A DNA stretch of 64,000 bases from Coccinella septempunctata (lineage: Eukaryota; Arthropoda; Insecta; Coleoptera; Coccinellidae). The stretch lies in assembly GCF_907165205.1 (NCBI RefSeq), contig NC_058196.1, positions 6,924,501-6,988,500 on the forward strand, in the 5' to 3' direction. A model generated the notes under the pieces. It did no database searches. It was given only the letters and a program-made list of their open reading frames with translations, and was not told where the DNA came from. This document shows positions 11,470-21,854 of this stretch, in pieces; the stretch's first letter is position 1; the number at the start of each line of letters is the position of its first letter. Made by a program: the position numbers and the translations under genes.

Positions 11470-12545
11470 CAGTGGCGGCTCGTGGTCATGAGAGCTGAGG
11501 AGGCTAATAGTTTTCGAGGAGTGTTGGAACAAACTCTTATCAGTCAATAAAGTATACTTCTTCAACATAATGAAAAGTTGTCAGTTCTAAGATTTTGAAT
11601 GCAAGAGGATGCTATATGCTCCTTTGACTTGTTATGCCTTTCGATAGTTCGCGGTAAATTTTTCAAATCTGAAAACCCCGTTTTGAACCATGGAGTATAT
11701 TCTGTTTGATGAGAAAATAGTAAATATGGCCAGCAAAATAATTTTTCCTGTTTGATCGATCCAGTTAACCAATCACATTTATCGTACCAAACAACACTGA
11801 AACTTCTATTCTGACGATTTTCGGTAGACTTTAGTGTAATTAAATTTGGTGGAGGCCTTGTAAACGTTTCAACAACGTGTACAGTTAATTCTCAATATTC
11901 AATTCCATTTTATTTTTTTGATCCGTATCAGTACTTACCCCTAACGCCCTAACAAAACAACCTATCTTAACAAGAATATATCACAAATTTCCCGAAGTTC
12001 CAGTTCTCCACGAAGTCGTTACATTCAAATTGAAAATTGAAATCATAACAACTACCGCCGGACAACGCCCCTACCGTCGGAGATCAAGCGAATATAGTCG
12101 AAGACGGCACAAAAGAATCAATGGAGAACAGGGGAGCTGTGCCTCCTCTGGTACATTTTACGGGCGAATATGGTACAGTAAGTCAGCTGAATTCTTGTTC
12201 GGCTAGTATGTGAGTCCAGAGAACGTATGCGTGAGTTACACTATCAACGGAGGCAGCAGGTCCAACAGCCTCCGTCCGAATAGACAGTACTAGGAAATCA
12301 TTCACATTCGACGCGGCGGACGCGTACGCAGCCGGTGGATTGTATGATTGATATATGCTGGATTTTTATGAGCGGAGGACCGAAAAATGAACTAATTTTT
12401 ATCTGAATATCTAGTTCAGGTGTTCGGAAAATTTATATAGAAATTACTTTCTGAAAATGAGGACATGCGCGAAGTGAATGTATTTTAGCTCTAAGCTTTA
12501 TGAGGAGGCTTAGCCTCCCTTGCCTCCTCTGACGAGCCGCCCTTG
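11470..12545. mobile_element. Non-autonomous hAT element with 8-bp TSD
   Basis: The left end CAGTGGCGGCTCGT and right end ACGAGCCGCCCTTG form terminal inverted repeats; both ends continue into AGGAGGCTAA-type sequence. The flanks are an exact 8-bp duplication, CTGGACTT (11462-11469 and 12546-12553), as expected for hAT. The 1,076-bp interior has no transposase ORF. Confidence 0.85.
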
Positions 12546-12553
12546 CTGGACTT

Positions 12554-13403
12554 ATTTTGGTTTGGAGTAGTTCGAAGGCAGAGCATGATAAAACATTACG
12601 AGTACCTATTACAAAGGGCTCGAGAATGTAATACAAAATTTTACTTTGGTAATGTTACTGTCCCGTACGGAAGGAGCGAATTACTCCTATGTCATGACCA
12701 ACTTACCCCGAACCTGCGGCTTGTCTCCAGATTCATAAAAAATTTAATCAGGTACTACTCAAATTGAAACTTATTTCGAAGTTTTTCAGAGAAGCCCAAA
12801 ATAATAGCATTTAAATTGATTCCTATGTAGAGTTTCATTCACAAGATTGAGAAAAATGGAGAAAAAAAAATAATTTAACCATACAAAGATGTATATTATT
12901 GTAAGCATTGGTGCTGTCTTTGGAGATTTCTTAACCAATTTCTGAAATTTTGTATTGGAATAATTTCTGTTTGAATTTTAATGGAAGCGATGATTCTTAT
13001 CTTCTGAAGTCCATATATCGATTGATTCAGGTGGAACACTCATAAAGTGGTTCAAAAGTTCGAGTGAATACAATTGATACTCACATATAAGAATCATAAC
13101 TTGAAAACAGGATTTTCAGTTCCAGACTGAAAACATCTATTTGTCATGACCTACAAAATCCTGGTTTTGGTGTATCAGTCCTGTCTCTGTTCCGTATGGC
13201 GTTATTAATCAGGTCCTAAGTTTTCCGATTTCTCATGTACACAGATCGCCAATGAAGTATTCACCATATTTAATCATCAAAAGTGGCTATGCTTTTTAGG
13301 AATTCCAGATTTCGATCGAATAAGCTAATAAATTACGCTCAGTAATTACTCAGAACACGTAAGATTTTTTGAATCCATACACGGAATCGGTTAGTTTCAA
13401 GTC
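12554..13403. other. Intergenic / possible upstream region of receptor
   Basis: No coding feature recognised. It is presumably the 5' flank of the chemoreceptor-like gene. Confidence 0.5.
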
Positions 13404-14294
13404 ATGAAAGAAGGCCGGAAAGAATTAACATTGGTGAATAACTTCATGAAAATTTTCGGTTGCTCGTTCCTCAAAAATGGGAGTGAATTGGACGCGAGAC
13501 CTTCATGTATTGCCTTATTTCTGTTAGTTTTCTTTTATCTTACCTCGTTCGGTGAAAATTTTGGAAGTCTGAGTTCCAGTCACTACTCTTCGACACAAGA
13601 AATAATCGTATTGGTTGTTAAAGGCTTTTCTGCATCCATGATATTATTCTACAGAATAAAAAATGGACCGTATTTCGAAAAATTGGAAGATTCACTTTAT
13701 GATGATGGCTTCGTAATTTTCGATTTTCAAAACAGAAAGGAGAGACTCCGTACAATATCTAAACTATCCTTTGTATATATTGGAATAGTTCTGTGCATTA
13801 CGATCAGGGTGTTTTTTGAACTTAAAGAATGGAGATCGAGAAAAGTGACGTTTTTGGCGGATTACGTAGCAGATATCATAATCTATTTTGAGATTATTTC
13901 AGCCGAATTTATACTGATTCTACTCCAAAAAACAGTGAGTCGAAGCAATGTTATGGTAGAATATGTCATCAAGGTATTCAACAGTTCTCCACTGAAGCAG
14001 GTCACGAAGAGCGAGAATGCAGATTTAATAATTATAGAATGGACACGAAGTGCTCTCAATTCAGAAAATATTGAAAACACCCAACAAATTTTGGATTCTA
14101 TAATGAATTGTTTAGTGATTCTACCAAACGTTTCAGATTTCTTTTCGAGAACCTTTGGAATCACCCAAAAATTTTGTAATGGTGCATTGATTACTTCGAT
14201 TTGTGCGCAGATGAGTTTGGTTTTCAATAAAATTAATGGAAACTGTATATCACTGGCAGACTTCAAACGGAGTTGTATGATTATCATTCTGATG
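13404..14294 (+). CDS. Candidate insect chemoreceptor (gustatory-type), first exon
   Basis: About 297 codons are open from ATG 13404. Several hydrophobic helices can be seen, for example ALFLLVFFYLTSF near residue 40, KLSFVYIGIVLCITIRVFF near 120, and DIIIYFEIISAEFILILL near 155. Charged loops lie between them, and ILDSIMNCLVILPNVSDFF near 230 resembles the amphipathic stretch before TM5 in gustatory receptors. There is no signal peptide. The frame ends at a good splice donor (ATG|GTAAGT, exon end 14294), so the C-terminal helices with the family's TYxxxxxQF motif should be in later exons. I see no convincing one before the RTE element. A MITE sits in the putative intron. It could be an odorant rather than gustatory receptor, or a pseudogene. 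Confidence 0.5.
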
Positions 14295-14315
14295 GTAAGT
14301 AGATTGTAAAATTTA

Positions 14316-14624
14316 TGGTGGTATTCTGCTTTCATCTGTGAGCCAATCTGTAAGTCTGCATAAGCTTACAGGAAAATTGCAATTCTGGACGGTCTGTAGT
14401 AAGATGTTTTTAGACATCTTAGTCTGTAGCTTACAGGAATCCGTAACTATTTACGATAAGTAGTTCAAAAGTGACACTGTCAATGAGATAGTAACTGAAA
14501 CATTTCCAGAATTGCATTATTTTCGAATCTGTCAATCTGATATTAGTGTTCTGTGATCTGAAACTTATAGATCGATCGTACGCTACGGATTCGTAACTTA
14601 CGAAGGAAAAGCAGAATACAACCA
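14316..14624. mobile_element. MITE (Harbinger-like, TSD TTA) in receptor intron
   Basis: The ends TGGTGGTATTCTGCTTT and AAAGCAGAATACAACCA are near-perfect inverted repeats, flanked by TTA on both sides (14313-14315, 14625-14627). It is 309 bp and non-coding. The 3-bp TWA-type duplication suggests PIF/Harbinger mobilisation. Confidence 0.75.
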
Positions 14625-14657
14625 TTAATCATATAATAGATATAAACCTCTCTGCAG

Positions 14658-14792
14658 AATTGTTACAGTTTTTATCATACTCGGCTTTTTTACCGCTGGT
14701 TCCTCAAGACGAGAGCATTCACGATTTTCTGGAAGTTGTATATTTTTAATTGCCATCAAATATTGGGTTGGACTCATTGAATTCGGGGTAAA
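14658..14792 (+). other. Possible receptor exon 2 (weak)
   Basis: A polypyrimidine/AG acceptor (CTCTCTGCAG) ends at 14657. One frame downstream is hydrophobic (IVTVFIILGFFTAG, then IFLIAIKYWVGLIEF) and ends at a GGTAAAAT donor-like site. Its phase does not match the phase-0 donor of the upstream exon. Either another acceptor is used or this is not an exon. Confidence 0.2.
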
Positions 14793-15132
14793 ATTGAATT
14801 ATTGTTTGAAATTGAAAGAGCTAGAGAGTATGTAGAAAGTTTTCAGAGCAGGTTTGAAGTTCAAATGCTCGAGTTGATCCTGATAATGGCCAACAACCTA
14901 CTGTTATTTTGAATACTAATAAATAAAATACCGATCCAAAAGCATTCATGATTACTAGTGAGGTATCTACTGATGAAACCTTGCCAACACGCAGTGGCTC
15001 GCGTGGCATTGTATTGGCCATGAAACCCTACAAATGTCAGATTTCAAAACCAAACCGAAACTACCCCAGGTGAGTAGGTAATCTCACACTGATTTATTAG
15101 TCTGTCCCAAGGATTCTGGGGGGGACAAAAAT

Positions 15133-17398
15133 TTGACAAGAGTACGTTCAAAGAAACAAACAGTTCTCAAAATTGCAACCTTAAACACTAGAACTCTACT
15201 TTCAGACGAAAGTTTTACTGAAATGGAAAAAGAATTAGAAAACATAAAATGGGATATAGTGGGAGTCGGTGAAGTCAGAAGGCGAGGTGAAGGTCTTGAG
15301 ACCCTAAAATCTGGTCACTTATTTTACTACCACGGAGAACAACATGAGTCAGTGGAAGGTGTTGGGTTCTTCATAAACAAAGAAATAGTGAGAAATCTCA
15401 GAATGGTACAGCCAGTTTCCACTAGAGTAGTATATGCCATTCTTAGAATAAACAACAGGTATGATGTAAAAGTTATTCAAGTCTATGCCCCAACAACGGA
15501 TCATACAGACGAGGAAGTCGAAATTCTTTATGATGATTTGGGTGCAGCTCTCTCAAACAATCCTTCACATTTCACCATTGTATGCGGCGATTTTAATGCC
15601 AAAATAGGAACAAATATGGATCCATCAGAAACGGCTCTTGGTAATTTTGGCAGTCCAGGGCGAAATGATCGTGGCAACACTCTTTTAAATTTTCTGTTGG
15701 AGAAAAACCTTTTTCTTATGAACAGCTTCTACTACAAGAAACTCCAACGCAGATGGACCTGGAAGAGTCCAGACGGAAGGACAAAGAATGAGATCGACTA
15801 CTTTATAACTGACAAAAGACATATATTCAAGGATGTAACAGTCCTGAATAGATTTGCAAAATCAAGCGACCACCGAATGGTAAGAGCCACTATCGTACTG
15901 AACACTAGCTATGAACGACACGGAATGATCAAAAAAAACCGAACGAAGACATGGACACGCCCAGGAGATGAACGGAAATTCGAGGAACATCTCAGCAAAA
16001 TACTCCAAGATAAACCCTTATCCAATGATATTAACGTCTTGAATGATGCAATAGTGGAAGCAATAACAGTCGCCCAAAAGAAATGTTGCCCAACAAGACC
16101 GAAGGAAGAAAAAATCAGCCTGGAAACGCACCACAAAATGGAACGGAGAAGAACACTGAAGAGTGAGAGAAACGCTAACCAGGATGAAATAAATAGACTG
16201 AACAAGGAAGTAGCAAAGGCAATCAGGAAAGACTTAAGAAAGTACAAAGAAGAGAAAATCGTTGAAACTATCGAGGAGAATAAAAGCATGAAGGTAATGA
16301 GACGCAAACTAGCAAGTGGGAAGAGAGGAATTGTGAAACGCAAGGACAAGGATGGAAATATCACGTCGAACAGAGAACATTTGCTACAAATTGTGGAATC
16401 ATTTTATGGCATTTTATACAAATGCACTACAAACCACTCTAAATCCAGAGGAATACCTGAGGAGAAGGGTTCAAAATCAGGGCTCTGAGGATATTCCGGA
16501 GATTTCTCTGGATTAAGTTAATATGGCTTTGAAAAAGATGAAGAATAATAGAGCTCCAGGGGAGGACGGTGTCGTCGCTGAAGCGTTAAAGATAGGAGGA
16601 CCAGTAATGATGTCCATGATACAAAAACCTGATTCAATAACCATACTTCTGCACAAAAAGGGAGATATAACGGACCTGGAAACATACAGACCAATTAGTC
16701 TCCTTAACCATCTTTATAAACTCTACACCAGAATTATAACAAGTAGATTGGAGGCAAAGCTGGATTTCTATCAACCACGGGAGCAAGCTGGTTTCCGCTC
16801 GAAGTACGGTACAAACGACCACCTACAGTGCTTGAAAACCTTGATAGAAAAAACCATTGAATATAACCGCCCTCTAGCATTGATATTTGTCGATTTAAAA
16901 AAGGCATCCTTAAAGGAAATATCCCAATTCGTTTGAAACGAAAAGCATTCAACCAATGCATATTACCGGTTTTGACCTATGGCGCAGAGACACTAACTTT
17001 AACTAAGAAAACCGCAGAAAAGTTAAGAGTAGCACAAAGGCGAATGGAGAGATCGATGCTTGGCCTGACCCTGAGGGATCGAGTGAGACATGAAGAGATA
17101 CGCCGACATACCGGAGTAGATGATATTATACAACGAATCACTACACGGAAATGGAAATGGGCTGGCCACATTGCTAGAATGGACGACGGGCGATGGACCA
17201 AAAAACTGTTGGAGTGGAGACCAAGAGCTGACAAGCGTAGCCGAGGCAGACCTCCCACTCGATGGACGGATGACCTAAAGAGGATAGCGACAAATTGGAT
17301 TGCAACAGCCAGAGACAGAGAGAACTGGAGACGTTTGGAGGAGGCCTATGTCCAACAATGGACTTGAAATTGGCTGTATGATGATGATGATGATGATC
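15133..17398 (+). pseudogene. RTE-clade LINE, internally deleted
   Basis: Bases 15133-16488 encode an apurinic-type endonuclease (IATLNTRTLL, VGVGEVRR, IVCGDFNAKIG, RNDRGNTLL, then SSDHRMV) and a basic linker. After a frame break, 16523-16936 holds the start of the RT (KKMKNNRAPGEDGV, YRPISLL, EQAGFRSKYGT, IFVDLKKA). The reading then jumps directly to the C-terminal region (LPVLTYGAETLTLTKK at 16960 onward). The RT palm with its catalytic YADD box is deleted. The end has the RTE-type KWAGHIARM and RGRPPTRW motifs and a (ATG)n tail at 17377-17397. No clear ATG opens the ORF; 15133 is a TTG. Non-functional. Confidence 0.88.
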
Positions 17399-17577
17399 TG
17401 CTGATGAAAAAACTTCAGCATTATTTCGTCAGTATCGTATCATAATAAGAGGAATATTTCAAAATATCATCAGATGTCGCTCAAATTTGACATAACTTAC
17501 AATGACTACAAAATTGTAGTGGCGGCAATTGTGAAATTTTGCATAAGATGGCGGTTTAGAAGAACAGATTATAAGGC

Positions 17578-18027
17578 AGTAGTATAGCAATGTATGTTCT
17601 AGCTCAAATTTGACCTTGAGATATTAGAAATCGTATGAATATGGGGGCCCTGAGTAGTGGGGCGCGGAGCGCTGGGTCTCCTGAAAGGGGGTTCCATTGT
17701 GGGGGTTCAGAGATGTAGTTGTATTTTGGGGCCGTAATAAAAAAAAGAAAAAGGGGGAAAAAAGAATCTTGAAGTCGACGGGATTCGAACCTAGGATAGT
17801 TTTATATAATCCGAATTACGAGGCGATCGCCTTATCAACGCGGCCGCGCCAGCTCGCTGATAAGGAAATTGAATTGTTGGTGATACGTTGATGACGCGAT
17901 CATGGACTACACGTGCCGCCTGGGAGTACACTGAACCCTGAGATGTCACTGGGGGGTCTGAATGATGTAAAAATATTGGGGGCCCCAGAGTGTCGCCTCC
18001 AGAGTATCGCCCCCCAGTTAATTGAGT
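17578..18027. repeat. Polinton left TIR (450 bp)
   Basis: The reverse complement matches 34036-34485 with one mismatch, inside an A-rich run near 17747. It begins with AG as is usual for Polintons. Confidence 0.97.
17772..17858 (-). ncRNA. tRNA-like Pol III unit in left TIR
   Basis: The mirror copy of the right-TIR unit reads outward on the minus strand. It has an A-box-like TGGCGCGGCCG and a perfect B box GGTTCGAATCC about 60 nt later, followed by a run of six T (minus strand). See the right-TIR entry. Confidence 0.5.
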
Positions 18028-18156
18028 ACTGAAGGTCTGGATTGAATATATTATATTTGTGATAAATAAAACTATCTAGGTAATTCAATGTTTTTATTGT
18101 TCTATAACTACAAATGTATTTCATTTCAACTGAATATAATTATACTATGAAAAAGG

Positions 18157-18309
18157 TTAATGATGGCATATTCCATGGAACTTCTTCGACTTCTGATCGG
18201 AAATCATCATTTTTTCAAAACTTTTTATCATCTTCTGCTTAGTTTCATAGACTTGAAATTGTTTCTTCAGATTCTGAATATTCTTGAGGTGCTCATCTAG
18301 TCTATCCAT
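18157..18309 (-). CDS. Small helical ORF, 50 aa
   Basis: The ORF opens with ATG at 18309 and reads MDRLDEHLKNIQNLKKQF, with strong heptad-like Leu/Ile/charged patterning, and ends HGICHH. It lies on the same strand as the integrase, starting 31 bp after its stop and ending about 130 bp from the TIR. I do not recognise a family. Strand, position and helical composition favour a real gene, but an ORF this short could be chance. Confidence 0.4.
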   Translation of the reverse strand: MDRLDEHLKNIQNLKKQFQVYETKQKMIKSFEKMMISDQKSKKFHGICHH

Positions 18310-18339
18310 TTCAGGTGGTAGGACAATGATACCTCAATT

Positions 18340-19286
18340 CTAAAGTACGTTCGTTGAATCAATCCAAGAGTCATGCGACTTGTCTAAGCCCAACCAACGA
18401 ACTAAGACTTTCTTTCCATTTCTACGAAGAACTTTTTCCACTAGAAATACATCTGAATATTTTACTTTCTGTAATTCGAACTCATAAAAAGCGCCCCCTA
18501 TCGGACGACTACTGGAATCCTCAAGAAGATATGTTACAGGATTGATTATTTGAACTTTTTTTATTTTAAAAATCTCTGTGGTCCAGTTGGGTGTGTAACC
18601 TTTCGAGAATATATGTTTGACTTTGCTGATTCTCACCATATCATTAACCTTAAATTTTCCCTTCCAGCGACCTTAATATGGTTGTATCTAGTATTCAATA
18701 AACTCTGCTCATTATTTTTATTAACATCACATGGTTTCATTCCAATAGTACGATGTTTCGTCTGATTATATTCATTAACAATACTGGATATGCTGTCGAT
18801 CCATTTGTATGTTCCATGTAAACTGAAGTATTTAAACAGTTTTTCCTTAATAGTTCTTATAACTCTTTCTGCTATAGAAGCTTTGGTTTTGGAATAGGTG
18901 CAGTAATGTATTATATCATTTTCCTTCATCAGAGATTGAAAATTTACATTAAAAAATTCCTTTCCTTGATCTGTTTGAAGATTTTTCGGTTTAACTCTGC
19001 TATCTAGCAAAATTTTCTTGAAAGCGTTCGATACTTCCACACCGGTTTTTGTTTTAAGCGCTCTCACTCGAACAAATTTACTAAAACAATCTATAACTAC
19101 TAAAATATATTTAAAATTTTTATTCTCCTTCGCGTAAAGATCCATTTGCGCTGAATCAGCTTGCCATAGGTCATTTAATCCTTTAATTATTGTTCTTCTG
19201 CGAGGGAAGTTTTTGCGAATTGGTTTGTGCAGTTCTCGAACCACTTGTATTTTCTCCTTCGTATACATGAAGGGTAAATTTTTCAT
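18340..19286 (-). pseudogene. Polinton RVE integrase with C-terminal chromodomain, frameshifted
   Basis: The enzyme inserts the element into host DNA. The first ORF (19286-18633, 217 aa) has the catalytic core: D44 (LWQAD), D106 (LQTDQGKEFF) and E140 (ASIAERVIRT), with 33 residues between the last two as usual for RVE integrases. A one-base frame change near 18655 separates it from 18639-18340. That part holds the SH3-like linker and a chromodomain (VFLVEKVLRRNGKKVLVRWLG, then DSWI). Chromodomains are typical of Polinton integrases and are thought to guide targeting. No HHCC zinc domain is visible upstream. The start overlaps the 3' end of the fibre-like gene by 104 bp. No canonical -1 slippery heptamer fits the shift, so a mutation or sequence error is more likely than programmed shifting. 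Confidence 0.9.
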
Positions 19287-19800
19287 CTAATTGTTTGATT
19301 TTATTATTTAATTTATTTAATGCTTCTATAACCCTATCTTGAAATGCGTTTAATTTATCTTCCTGGGACTTCAAATATACATCAAGTTCTAGTTTCTGAT
19401 AGTATTCGTGCGAAAGTGAAGACAATGTTTGATTGCTTCGCCTTAATTCTTGTTCGAAATACTCAAACCTCTCTTTAAGATTTTCATCAGATGTCTGTTG
19501 TTTAATGTCAAAATTAACTAATCTATTATTAACTTCACCCTTAAATTGATGAAAAATCAGTCCTAACTTCCCGAATTCTGCGGTATTTAATTTGATTTGA
19601 TTATGTATTGTATCGAATTGAATATCTACATATTCCTTATTAGCGCTATCGGAATCGGCAAGAGGTTTACCAACATTACATAATTTGCGGTTACCGAAAT
19701 CAAAGTCACCATCTGCGGTTCGCAGAAAGATAGGGATAGTTGATTGAATATTTCTTAATTTACTTCTATGAGAAGAACGTCCGAACTTATCGAGAGACAT
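19183..19800 (-). CDS. Fibre-like coiled-coil protein with phage tail-fibre motif
   Basis: A 205-aa protein. Near residues 35-60 it has KLCNVGKPLADSDSANKEYV, the motif found where phage tail-fibre and similar trimeric proteins meet their coiled coil. It is followed by a long predicted coiled coil (about residues 65-170, heptad-rich, no Pro) and a polar C-terminus. By analogy with adenovirus fibre it may be a trimeric spike attached to the penton vertices; this is inference. It lies between the integrase and the conserved 413-aa gene, same strand. Its last 104 bp overlap the integrase start in another frame, so either the overlap is real or the integrase begins later. Confidence 0.7.
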   Translation of the reverse strand: MSLDKFGRSSHRSKLRNIQSTIPIFLRTADGDFDFGNRKLCNVGKPLADSDSANKEYVDIQFDTIHNQIKLNTAEFGKLGLIFHQFKGEVNNRLVNFDIKQQTSDENLKERFEYFEQELRRSNQTLSSLSHEYYQKLELDVYLKSQEDKLNAFQDRVIEALNKLNNKIKQLDEKFTLHVYEGENTSGSRTAQTNSQKLPSQKNNN

Positions 19801-19831
19801 ATTGAATTTATCACTTTGTTCTCAATGCAAT

Positions 19832-21073
19832 TCAATATATAACTTTTTCTTTTCGAAGCTCCTCGACTATTGACTCTATTTCATTATCAACAGATGTATT
19901 TCCGGCAATTTTGGACGCATATAGTAACCGAAGTCTACTAACAATTTCGTTTACATCATTCCAATAAATATACTCAATAGGTTTTTCGGTGAATGACATT
20001 AATCCATGTCCAGTTGATGGTTTTATGATTTCACGATATTTAAATCCTTTATTCGCTTTAACAGGATTATTAGAATCTAATTTTCTCCTATGAACATTAG
20101 TCATTTTCAGTATTTTACGATAATTTTCTAAATCAGATTTATTATACTCTTGTGGCTCTTTTTTAAAGAGCAAATTATAAAGCCCATCTGTACCACTAAA
20201 CCTTTCATTACCAATTAGTAAGTCGCCAGTTTTCTGATGAAAGTCTACAGTTGTTTTACCTAAGGTCCATTTTGAAAGTTTATGATTATATTTAGGTCCG
20301 TCAGCATGATCATAGTTATCACGTTGTGTTAACGCCGAATAAACATAATCTCTGACCCTTTCTGGATATTGTTCCAAATAAGTTTCGGCATTATTGAAAT
20401 TGCTCAATTCATTTAGAAACTGTTCAGATTCATTATTATCTCCATCGATAAAAACTGAATCATTTCCTCTATGGTCTTTATCATCATCACCATCATCATC
20501 ATTTTTTGATGTAACAATTTCTTTTGTAGGTAAAAAATTCACTAGTTGACGTTTCAAACCAGTTTTTTGAGGTTTATTGAATTTCAATTTTGGTGTAAAT
20601 GGCGAGGGCACTTCTTCTTCTTCTTCTTCTTCTTCGTCATGCGTTTCAATCTTATTGACTTTCTCTTCTTCTTCTTCTTCGGGTGAACGGAAATGTGATG
20701 GCTTCATAATGGTACTCATTCTCTTATATGGTTGAAAAGATATCTCCTGAGTTCTTTTACGAGGAAAAACTCTATTATCTGGTGTTGAAGAAAATTGTGG
20801 TTCTGAAATCTTCTCTAGTACTTGCAGATTCTTCAAATCAGTAGTATTCTGGTTAACAGACTTTTTACCAAGTTCATCTTCTATACGCTTGAGTTGTTTT
20901 GTTATTGGAGTATATAGCCTTTCCAAAGTTTCATCACCCTCAATTTTTCCAAGTTTAAGTCCAGCATGTTTTTTCTTAATATTCTGAATGAGTTGTTGAA
21001 TAATAATTTTCCTATTCCGAGCTGATTTGATCTTCATGTTGGAATGCATCGCATACGAATAAATATTAATCAT
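19832..21073 (-). CDS. Conserved Polinton protein of unknown role (DUF8207-like C-terminus)
   Basis: A 413-aa protein. The N-terminal 60 residues are basic and helical. The middle is acidic and low complexity (two poly-Glu runs near 130-155, a poly-Asp stretch near 200). The C-terminal ~170 residues are globular, with KYNHKLSKWTLG, GTDGLYNLLFKK, NVHRRKL, KPIEYIYWNDVNEIVSRLRL and ASKIAGNTSVDNEI. I recognise this C-terminal pattern from many insect Polinton ORFs annotated only as a domain of unknown function. Its conservation beside the ATPase suggests a virion assembly role. It overlaps the ATPase stop by 8 bp, so the two may be co-transcribed. Starts at internal Met codons (residues 9 or 13) are possible. 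Confidence 0.8.
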   Translation of the reverse strand: MINIYSYAMHSNMKIKSARNRKIIIQQLIQNIKKKHAGLKLGKIEGDETLERLYTPITKQLKRIEDELGKKSVNQNTTDLKNLQVLEKISEPQFSSTPDNRVFPRKRTQEISFQPYKRMSTIMKPSHFRSPEEEEEEKVNKIETHDEEEEEEEEVPSPFTPKLKFNKPQKTGLKRQLVNFLPTKEIVTSKNDDDGDDDKDHRGNDSVFIDGDNNESEQFLNELSNFNNAETYLEQYPERVRDYVYSALTQRDNYDHADGPKYNHKLSKWTLGKTTVDFHQKTGDLLIGNERFSGTDGLYNLLFKKEPQEYNKSDLENYRKILKMTNVHRRKLDSNNPVKANKGFKYREIIKPSTGHGLMSFTEKPIEYIYWNDVNEIVSRLRLLYASKIAGNTSVDNEIESIVEELRKEKVIY

Positions 21074-21794
21074 CTAGTGCTATATATTTATCGAACCCCA
21101 ATCGATAACGACCATTGTTCAAATCAAAGTCTTTAACAATTACCAAAAATCCAAAATTGTCATTCCAACAGATTCCACAAATTTTTTTAAATTCATCATA
21201 TGTCATATCCGGTGACACATGTTCATTGAATATATGTTTAAGATTTACATCATCTTGTTTGAATATGACCAATATATTCGCATTATCTCTTATTATGTGT
21301 TTTTTGGCTGCAACATATGTCTGACATAAAAATGCTACATCTATGGATTTATGTCTACCCATAGCATAGTATGATTTAATCTTATCTTGATTTTCACCTA
21401 AGACATCGTCAAAAATAAAAATAGAATTTGCTTTCGCATCGTTTGGTTCGTCAATTTCAGCATTCTCCTTAAATGGGAAATACCCCACTCCAGGCACTTT
21501 ATTTAAAATATGTTCTAAAATCTGGTATTTCGGCTGGTAGAGACTTTTTGAGTAAATATAGACATTTTCAAAATTCAAACCATTTAAATCGAAAATTAAA
21601 CTCAATAACGCATTTGACTTTCCACAACCACTTGGACCAGCAAATATGAATCTACAACTGTTTGGAAAGAGATCACCATGTTTTCTCCTTTTTTCAAATT
21701 CATAATTATCATCCAGATAATCCAAATTAACAACTGGGAGCACCGTTTGATGTTGTTCAATTCGTATTTTCCCCATTACTAAGCAGAAATCCAT
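21066..21794 (-). CDS. FtsK/HerA-type DNA-packaging ATPase (A32-like)
   Basis: The motor is thought to pump genome into capsids in Polintons and related dsDNA viruses. Over 242 aa it shows a Walker A motif GPSGCGKS at residues 53-60 and a Walker B motif SIFIFDD at 124-130. A sensor-like segment follows (VAFLCQTYVAAKKHIIRDNANILV, shown here in part: LCQTYVAAKKHI). Length and motif spacing match A32-type ATPases. It is intact. It is the first gene of the left minus-strand block and is divergently arranged with the PLA2-like gene across a 60-bp region rich in TATA-like sequence. Met7 (MGKIRIEQ) is an alternative start. Confidence 0.92.
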   Translation of the reverse strand: MDFCLVMGKIRIEQHQTVLPVVNLDYLDDNYEFEKRRKHGDLFPNSCRFIFAGPSGCGKSNALLSLIFDLNGLNFENVYIYSKSLYQPKYQILEHILNKVPGVGYFPFKENAEIDEPNDAKANSIFIFDDVLGENQDKIKSYYAMGRHKSIDVAFLCQTYVAAKKHIIRDNANILVIFKQDDVNLKHIFNEHVSPDMTYDEFKKICGICWNDNFGFLVIVKDFDLNNGRYRLGFDKYIALDD

Positions 21795-21816
21795 ATAGAT
21801 GATGAATATATAGGAC

Positions 21817-21849
21817 TATAAATATTGAATTCATTATGTAATATTGTCA
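21817..21849 (+). promoter_or_regulatory. TATA-Inr core promoter of PLA2-like gene
   Basis: TATAAATA at 21817-21824 is followed by an initiator GTCATT, with its A at 21849, 32 bp from the first T. It predicts translation from ATG 21855 rather than any upstream codon. Confidence 0.6.
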
Positions 21850-21854
21850 TTATT

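Noticed and set aside
14821..15021. Minus-strand 66-aa ORF before the RTE element
   Set aside because: No family features, no context; consistent with chance.
17772..17858. Functional tRNA-Thr gene
   Set aside because: A and B boxes are present, but acceptor, anticodon and T stems do not pair and box spacing is too long.
17770..17860. Cluster of rare restriction-type palindromes (GTCGAC, CCTAGG, GCGATCGC, GCGGCCGC) suggesting a cloning linker
   Set aside because: It occurs identically in both TIRs, embedded in natural sequence with tRNA-like order, so vector contamination is unlikely.
17697..17891. A 64-aa ORF in each TIR (GFEPRIV...ALSTRPRQL), also at 34172-34366
   Set aside because: It is the antisense translation of the tRNA-like sequence, a well-known kind of false ORF, and differs between TIRs only at the A-run mismatch.
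18630..18670. Programmed -1 frameshift in the integrase
   Set aside because: No heptamer in the correct phase of the upstream frame; GGGAAAA there is in the wrong phase.
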